Positions 49,301-58,300 of a stretch of 64,000 nt of DNA are shown one piece after another. Under the pieces are notes generated by a model. That model was not told the DNA's origin and made no database searches. It saw only the letters and a list, made by a program, of their open reading frames with translations. The position numbers and the translations under genes were made by a program. Origin of the DNA: Siphonodentalium dalli (Eukaryota > Mollusca > Scaphopoda > Gadilida > Siphonodentaliidae); the NCBI GenBank assembly GCA_032622095.1, contig CP136066.1, positions 196,594,816-196,658,815 of the forward strand. The letters run 5' to 3'. Numbering within the stretch: position 1 is the stretch's first letter; each line of letters opens with the position of its first letter.

Positions 49301-52300
49301 CTATCGACTTGAAATTTGGTTTTTGAATAGCCCGGACAACGTCGGGCTCATCGGCTAGTCTAATATATATTTTGGGACTTCTGTGTGTCGTTGTCGTATT
49401 GGCGAGCCCGTGCGTTGCCCGGGCAGCGCATGCGCAGACGAGATCTCGGAAACGGGTGGAGCTATCGACTTGAAATTTGGTATGTGAATGTATCTTGCCT
49501 CGAATACGAATTTTATCGGGTCGCCGAGTCCGTGCGACGCCAGCTTCGCGCATGCGCAGAAGAGATCTCGGAAACGGGTGGAGCTATCGACTTGAAATTT
49601 GGTATGTGAATGTATCTTGCCCCGGATACGAATTTTATCGGGTCGCCGAGCCCGTGCGACGCCAGCTTCGCGCATGCGCAGACGAGATCTCGGAAACGGG
49701 TGGAGCTATCGACTTGAAATTTGGTTTTTGAATAGCCCGGACAACGTCGGGCTCATCGGCTAGTCTAATATATATTTTGGGACTTCTGTGTGTCGTTGTC
49801 GTATTGGCGAGCCCGTGCGTTGCCCGGGCAGCGCATGCGCAGACGAGATCTCGGAAACGGGTGGAGCTATCGACTTGAAATTTGGTATGTGAATGTATCT
49901 TGCCTCGAATACGAATTTTATCGGGTCGCCGAGTCCGTGCGACGCCAGCTTCGCGCATGCGCAGAAGAGATCTCGGAAACGGGTGGAGCTATCGACTTGA
50001 AATTTGGTATGTGAATGTATCTTGCCCCGGATACGAATTTTATCGGGTCGCCGAGCCCGTGCGACGCCAGCTTCGCGCATGCGCAGACGAGATCTCGGAA
50101 ACGGGTGGAGCTATCGACTTGAAATTTGGTTTTTGAATAGCCCGGACAACGTCGGGCTCATCGGCTAGTACTATATATTTTGAGACTTCCGTATGTGTGT
50201 ACTTCAATCCAAAACGCGTGTAAAGATTGAGCTCAAACTTCCTATGTAAGTGTCAAATCCCACCGACACGACCGTGGTCGCAGTTTAGAGAAGCTCAGAG
50301 CACCCGTTCTCCAATCTCAAATCTCCGCAAAGGCACGGCGGGGGTTAATCAAGTGATTATTTAATGAGCGTTTGTTTTTGACGCATCTCTATAAAGAGCG
50401 TCTGTTTCCCATTCAACGTTATTCGCATCTGCAGAGTTATACGGGAACGCAAACGTTATCGCTCGAAATTTATTCCCTGCGAGCACGGATGGCGCGCTTT
50501 GTTTTTACAGTATATACCTTCGGTATATACCGAAATCATCCCAGATAATCACGAATATAGCATCAGATTTCTCCCCAGATATACCGTTATAAAGCTACTG
50601 GAATCTGCCAATCTACGGGAAATTCCAGGCTTGCTACCTACGGGAAGTGTCATATATATGAGTGTGTCCTTTATAGACTCTAACCGATTGAGCTCAAACT
50701 TGCTAAATAAGAAAATAGCCCCCAAGCCGTAAATATCAACAACAACGATATTACTAAATACACGTTTTCGGCAATGTGAGAGTTTTCGGGGAGCCGTGAT
50801 GCCAACAACGACCCGAAGACAGATTTCCCGACGGGAAGCGTTTGTTTTAAATTCAATGCAATGTTATCGTAGAGAGATTTCACGAAACAAAGAATGCGTT
50901 GTCTGTCGTTCCTAGGAAGGGGGGATTTCTACGGGTAAATTTTTCTGCCAGAAACACAAAAATTAATTAAAACAATTTACAATTTAATTAAAACAATTTA
51001 AAATTAAAAAAAATTAACAATAAAAAAACAATTCAAAAACAAAATATATTAAATTTAAAAAACATTAAATTCATATTCAAAAATAAAAAACAAAAATAAA
51101 TAAAAACAAAATAATTACAAAAATGTCATGTTTCTGAAACAAAGCCATGGGACGAATGCCGCCAGTGGCGGGCTAACCTGCTAGTGTTCTATAAAAATAA
51201 ATATGTATTCATTTAATAAATTTTGGAATACTTGAAAAAAGAAATAAAATTAATACAAAATTCTTCCTTTATCCAATTTTAAAGATTCACAATCTGATTT
51301 AATGCTCCTAAATTACTATTTCTTTGGCTTGGGGGGGGGGTAAAAAATAATTGATTTGGGTCAAGGAACCTACCCTTCAAAGCTCGGAGTGATCAGATAT
51401 TGATTTTTTAAGTTTGTTATTTCAATTGTTTGTGGCCCAGAAACACGCCATCAAACGGATGGTCTCTGTCAAAATTGCCGATGAAGATGGATAACTCTAA
51501 AAACAAGTGCTAATACAGCCAAATTTCGAGAATACTCAAGTGATGGTACGGCCATATTTCGTTGAACAAAATGTTGATAAATAACATGTTTTGGAAAATT
51601 TTATAGCATAGTTGACAGTGGTTTAATAGCATTATTTTGTTGCAATTAATTGATTCTGATAACAAAAGCGCATTTTGAAGAAATGTTGTTGTGTATCTTG
51701 ATGATATGGGGACCCCCTGATCGGATTGAGTACCTTTAATAATAAATCATGATAATGCCTAACCAGTCAGTTGATAAATTAATTGTTGTGTTTTCAGTGG
51801 CTTCATCAAAGAGTGAGTGGGACACGGGTCAGGTTAGTAGCTGGCCGGACCATAAGGATTACCTCGAGGTGTATGTCTCAGCCATGGAACACCCCGGTCA
51901 CTTCTGGGTACAGCTAGTCAGTTCTAACTCACTACAGTTAGAACGACTCACAGAAGAAATGTCATCATTTTACAACACAGAGGAAGCAACTAAGGTGTGT
52001 AATATGCAAGTCTGAGTTTAGTGTGACTGTCATTTGCAGAATGAGGTTCCCAGAGGGTGAATTTAGTAACATCTGCCGGTATACCCAGAGTTACCTCAGT
52101 ATTGGTCCAGGGTTCTAGGAGAAAAATCGCAAATGTTCAGACAGAATCTATTCTTTTATATAGATTGTCAACATCTATAAAGAATACTAGGTATATTGAC
52201 CTTGGGTAGTTGGACTAACAGTTTCTATCATATGAAATTGGAATTGTTACCCATTTTTTTGAAATATGTGCAGCATGAATACAGAAGTCACAATTAATGC

Positions 52301-55300
52301 TCTTCATAGATTTGAAATCAATATAATTTGCAGCTTTTGTTAAGAGGCAAAACTTATGCATCTAGATATTTTATTTCTTTCATTCATTTTCCCTGTTTAA
52401 TTTCCTTGCAGACTTACTCTGTAGATGAACTAAAACCAGGTGATGTTGTAGTCGCTACATTCCCCTCCGAAGATCGATGGTTTCGAGCGAGAGTCGTCGC
52501 TGTTGACGGCGATCAAATCGATCTCTATTATGTTGATTATGGGGACAATGCCGTAATGCCAAAAGACAAAATCAGAAAATTAAGGTCAGTGCTCCTATTT
52601 ACCATAAATGTTTGTGAATTAAATCAAGCTGCATATAATCATTGTGCCATATATATGTAATTTGAAATATAGATATTATCAACATATACCTGCAATGAAG
52701 ATCTTCAACAGAAATTATGTATAAATAGGAGACTGAGTTTTAACATCTTTGAAAATCCGGGGTTATTCTGCAAATTTCAAATTTTGTTGAGGACGTTTTT
52801 GGGTCATGTGTGTGAGGACACAAAATTATTATTCATTTCACATTATGACTCATGTAGATATATTTATGCTTTTAATCAAGATAATGTAAGTGTCATAAAG
52901 TAATTATATGTAAAGTTTATATTTATAGCTAAAACATGTATCAGCCAGTTTTAAAACAAATGATTATTTATTGTGAACTGACTTTGATACTTTAAAAATT
53001 TCAATTTGCAATTTTTTCTGCTGGTGATCTTCTGGCTATAGTCTCCTGTTCACTGTCAGTAAGCATGGAGTAATTGCCCATCACTGTCCGTTAGCATGGA
53101 GTAATTGCCCATCACTGTCCGTTAGCATGGAGTAATTGCCCATCACTGTCCGTAAGCATGGAGTAATTGCCCATCACTGTCCGTAAGCATGGATTAATTG
53201 CCCATCACTGTCCGTTAGCATAGAGTAATTGCCCATCACTGTCCGTAAGCATGGAGTAATTGCCCATCACTGTCCGTAAGCATGGAGTAATTGCCCATCA
53301 CTGTCCGTTAGCATGGAGTAATTGCCCATCACTGTCCGTAAACATGGAGTAATTGCCCATCACTGTCCGTTAGCATGGAGTAATTGCCCATCACTGTCCG
53401 TAAGCATGGAGTAATTGCCCATCACTGTCCGTAAGCATGGAGTAATTGCCCATCACTGTCCGTTAGCATGGAGTAATTGCCCATCACTGTCCGTTAGCAT
53501 GGAGTAATTGCCCATCACTGTCCGTAAGCATGGAGTAATTGCCCATCACTGTCCGTAAGCATGGAGTAATTGCCCATCACTGTCCGTTAGCATGGAGTAA
53601 TTGCCCATCACTGTCCGTTAGCATGGAGTAATTGCCCATCACTGTCCGTAGGCATGGAGTAATTGCCCATCACTGTCCGTAGGCATGGAGTAATTGTTCC
53701 ATCACTGTCCGTAAGCATGGAGTAATTGCCCATCACTGTCCGTTAGCATGGAGTAATTGCCCATCACTGTCCGTAAGCATGGAGTAATTGCCCATCACTG
53801 TCCGTTAGCATGGAGTAATTGTTCCATCACTGTCCGTTAGCATGGAGTAATTGCCCATCACTGTCCGTGGCATGGAGTAATTGTTCCATCACTGTCCGTA
53901 AGCATGGAGTAATTGTTCCATCACTGTCCGTAAGCATGGAGTAATTGCCCATCACTGTCCGTTAGCATGGAGTAATTGCCCATCACTGTCCGTAAGCATG
54001 GAGTAATTGCCCATCACTGTCCGTTAGCATGGAGTAATTGCCCATCACTGTCCGTAAGCATGGAGTAATTGCCCATCACTGTCCGTTAGCATGGAGTAAT
54101 TGCCCATCACTGTCCGTAAGCATGGAGTAATTGTTCCATCACTGTCCGTTAGCACAGAGTAATTATCCCATCACTGTCTTTTAGCATATAGAAAATTGTC
54201 CTTGCAAAGATCATCACCATCTTGTGTTAATATTGCCTCAAACTATTCCATTTATTTACAGAGTTGATTTTCTGGCTTTACCATTCCAAGCTATAGAGTG
54301 CTTTATGGCAGATGCTAAACCCAAAGGTAAGTTTTATACAGTAATGCCATAAATAATTGACTCCTTAACCACAGCAGAATTATGGGTAATTTTTCAGGAT
54401 TTAGTCGGAAATATGGCTTGTTGCCCTTCATCGGAAAGCTCTCACTGATAGTAACAAGCCATATTTCCGACTAAATCCTGAAAAATTACCCATAATTCTG
54501 CTGTGGTTAAGGAGTCTATTATTTAAGGCATTAGTGTACTTCAGCATCTCAATATCACTCAGGTGTTCAGTTTATCCCCGAAATCATATTATACCTGAAT
54601 GCTTAACCCTTTCATGACGGGAGCTGCGCTGGTGCAGAATTAAAAAATCCTGTGCCAGTGCATTATTTTATATATACGAGTCTCACATAGGAAGTGTCTC
54701 ATATATAAGGGAATGCACTGGCTTACATGACTCCAGCCATAAATTAATTTTCATTATAATTACCATGTTGTTAGCATCATTCATAGAGCACATGCACTAA
54801 TACATGGATCAAATTAATTCATTTGTTGCATATCTTCTGTTGAGTATAAAAGGAGATGGTCCCATAAATGGCCGGATTTAGTGTACAGTACCCCTTTAAC
54901 CCTTTATCCAACAGAAGGGCCCTGTGCCAATGCATTCTCTTATATATGCGAGTCGACCATAGGTCGCCTCGCATATATAACAGAATGCATTGGCTTAACA
55001 CATTAAAAATTATAAAATTGTTAAAGAATGTAAGAAAAAATGGTAAAAAGTGTTAAAAAAAGATTTTTTTTAGGCCAATGCATTCTCTTATATATGCGAG
55101 GCGACCTATGGTCGACTCGCATATATAAGAGAATGCATTGGCACCGGGCATAACTGTAACTATCACAATGTGATCAAGGAGCCGATTCCAATGATATCCA
55201 TATTTGTATGGTTTTATTGAGACAGACCCAAGATATTTTAGGCTGTTGAAGCTTTATTTGGCCGGTTTGTTGGGTAAAGGGTTAATTCTTTCAAACTAGT

Positions 55301-58300
55301 CAAGCAGTCTTGTTGCCTATAAGAATTATTGTTTATTCACCTATTTATTCTGCAGAAAATTACAAACAATATCACAAAACATATCACCTAGGTTTGGCAA
55401 AAATATATGTAAATATTTAGTTCATCATTCAGAACAATTTATTTACTGATAAACATACAGCAAAGACAAAAATCACACCATACGATTTATCTAAGAGAAC
55501 AATGTTATTTATTGCTTATTTGTAACTAAAATTTATGAAAATAGTGATAGTGTGAGCCAAATCCTCATTGGAGACGTGTGACTTAAGTTTGTATTGCTAA
55601 AGACGACAAAATGATAACAGGTACTGCCGAAAAGATTTGTGAAACAATCATAGATGCATAATCTGATTTAACCCTTTGAGTGCCAGGGGCCGATCTCATC
55701 ATTCATTAACCCTTTGAGTGCCAGGGGCCGATCTCATCGGCCCTAAACCTACAAAATAAGTCTGTTAAAGAATATAAGAATAAATTATTAAAATTGTAAA
55801 AAAATGTAAAAAAAAAAAAAAAATGATAGGCCAATGCATTCTCTTATATATGCGAGGCGACCTATGGTCGACTCGCATATATAAGAGAATGCATTGGCAC
55901 AGGGTATATGGGTTGATACAAAAATCGACCTGGCACTCAAAGGGTTAACACTTCCAAATTACTATTTCTTTGGTTTCCGGGGTAAAAAATATTCGAGTCG
56001 AGGAACCCACCATCAAAGCTCAGACTGATCAGATATCAATTTTTTAAATTTGTTATTTCTCGGGATGTGTAATTTTTTACAGCCTGGTAAAAAGTCATCA
56101 AACTGACGGTCTCACGGACCAAATTGCTAATGAAGATGGATGACTGAACAAAATGTTGATAAATAACACGTTTTTGGCAATTTTATACTATAGCTGTCTG
56201 TAGTTAGCATTATATTTAGGCAACGAATTGATTCTGATAACTGAAGTGGAATTTCAAAAAATGTTTTGTTGGAATCTGATGATATGGGGACCATATCAAA
56301 TCAGATTGAGTACCTTTAAATGTTGATCACAAGGGCTTGGAATAATTTCACTTTTGTTTTCTGTCTTATGCCAACTCCTCAAATGTGATAATTGCTAACA
56401 TTTCACAAGCCTCTATATGTTTATTATAGATGGAGAGTGGAGCGACGAAGCATCCGACCATTTTGAACAGCTGGTTTATTGTGCCCAGTGGAAAGTGGTA
56501 ATGGCTAAGACAGTCAGCTACAAGCAAGTACCGGCGGGGCCTGCGCCTTGCCTACATCTCATAGATACTAATAATACAAAGGTATGTACCCAGCTCAGAT
56601 AAAAGATGTCTGGTAACTATAAGTTACACATGTGAGGCTATGGAAAAATGTCTTATCCTTAACCCTTTACCCAACAAACCGGCCAAAACCGGCCAAATAA
56701 AGCTTCAACAGCCTAAAATATCTTGGGTCTGTCTCAATAAAACCATACAAATATGGATATCATTGGAACCGGCTCATTGACCACATTGTGGTGGTTATAG
56801 TTATGCCCTGTGCCAATGCATTCTCTTATATATGCGAGTCGACCATAGGTCGCCTCGCATATATAAGAGAATGCTTTGGCCTAAACAAAAACTTTTTTTA
56901 CCATTTTTTCTTACATTCTTTAACAATTTTATAATTTTTAATGTGTTAAGCCAATGCATTCTCTTATATATGCGACGCGACCTATGGTCGACTCGCATAT
57001 ATAAGAGAATGCATTGGCACAGGGCCCTTCTGTTGGGTAAAGGGTTAATACAAAAGACTTTGATGACTGAGAATGGCTTTTTATACGCCCTTTTAAAAAA
57101 AAACAGGACACATTATGTTATTGGTCTCTCCAAAAAATGTCTGTCCGCTATTGGTTTCCGGATGGAAACTTTAGCAGGGTTCGCGCTGCCGCTTGCCAAA
57201 TTTGCCAATGACAAAAAATATTTTCATTTGGCAAAATTTTTCAAGCCAGATGTCGCTTAATTATTTATTGCTACTTTGATATTTATTATTAATACTAACT
57301 TGATTTTCTGGTAGCTCATTTTAACTCTGTCTGTGGTTAGTTTTTAACAAAGATAAAAACATGATAATTTCCCCAATTATACGTGCAATTAAATTTGGCA
57401 AAAAAATAATTTCATTTGGCAAATATTTTGGCAAGAGAAAATAATTTTCGTCCAGTGCCAACCCTGAACTTTAGATAGTCTCAACTGAATGGAATGAAAT
57501 TGATATGTTGATTTAATATAATTGTATATCATTTTCACGTTCCATATTCATCCGACATTTTGTCTTCTCTTTCTTATGGTAGGCAGATAAAGAGAGTTGT
57601 ATTTTTTCAATGCCAGCTGGATATTTTCCTTAAAGTTATCCGTTTTAAAAATAAAAAGGAACGAATTATGTTATTGGTCTGCTGACCAAGCCTGCAAATA
57701 GCGTGTCTATCATTTGCAGAATGAGGTCCCCAGAGGGTGAATTTAGTGATGCTATCCCACATAGCGGGCTAGCATAAGCAAATTCACCCTCTGGAGACCT
57801 CATTCTGCTTAGGCCTCATCTTCTGGGAAGTATCTATAGTCTCAAATTAATATTGTTTTTAGTTTTTCCTTCTGGGAAGATTCGATATCCCCTAATTTGC
57901 AGAAGATAAATTGCATAATCGAGGTGCCCAATGGGTGAACATCACCAACTTCAACAGGGGAACTTCAATCTGAACCTAGGTCTAGCATAGCGATTGGGGG
58001 CCTAAGCAGAATGAGGTTCCCAGAGGGTGAATTTGGTGATGCTAGCCAGCTGTGCGGGATAGCATCACTAAATTCACCCTCTGGGTACCTCATTCTGCAA
58101 ATGACAGACACCCTATTTGCAGGATTGCTGCCGACCATCCATCTGTTTACTTTTGGTTTCCAGATGATAACTTTAGATAGTCTTAACTGAATGAAATGAA
58201 ATTTTACTTGCACAAAATACAGGTAAAGTCCAAATTTGAGTTTCGCCCGCCAATTTTCACCAGAGTTATGGCCCTTTTCGTAGGAATTTGCACTCAATTT

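Noticed and set aside
48851-50136. Many open frames on both strands, some with identical predicted proteins
   Set aside because: They are translations of the Helitron 122-bp units, identical because the DNA is repeated. No helicase or Rep motif is present.
53044-54175. A CRISPR-like array
   Set aside because: The units are contiguous 31-bp direct repeats without unique spacers, in a eukaryotic intron; it is a minisatellite.
56832-57260. 142-codon + strand frame
   Set aside because: It starts in a family A hairpin and runs into a family J repeat; both parts are repeat-derived.
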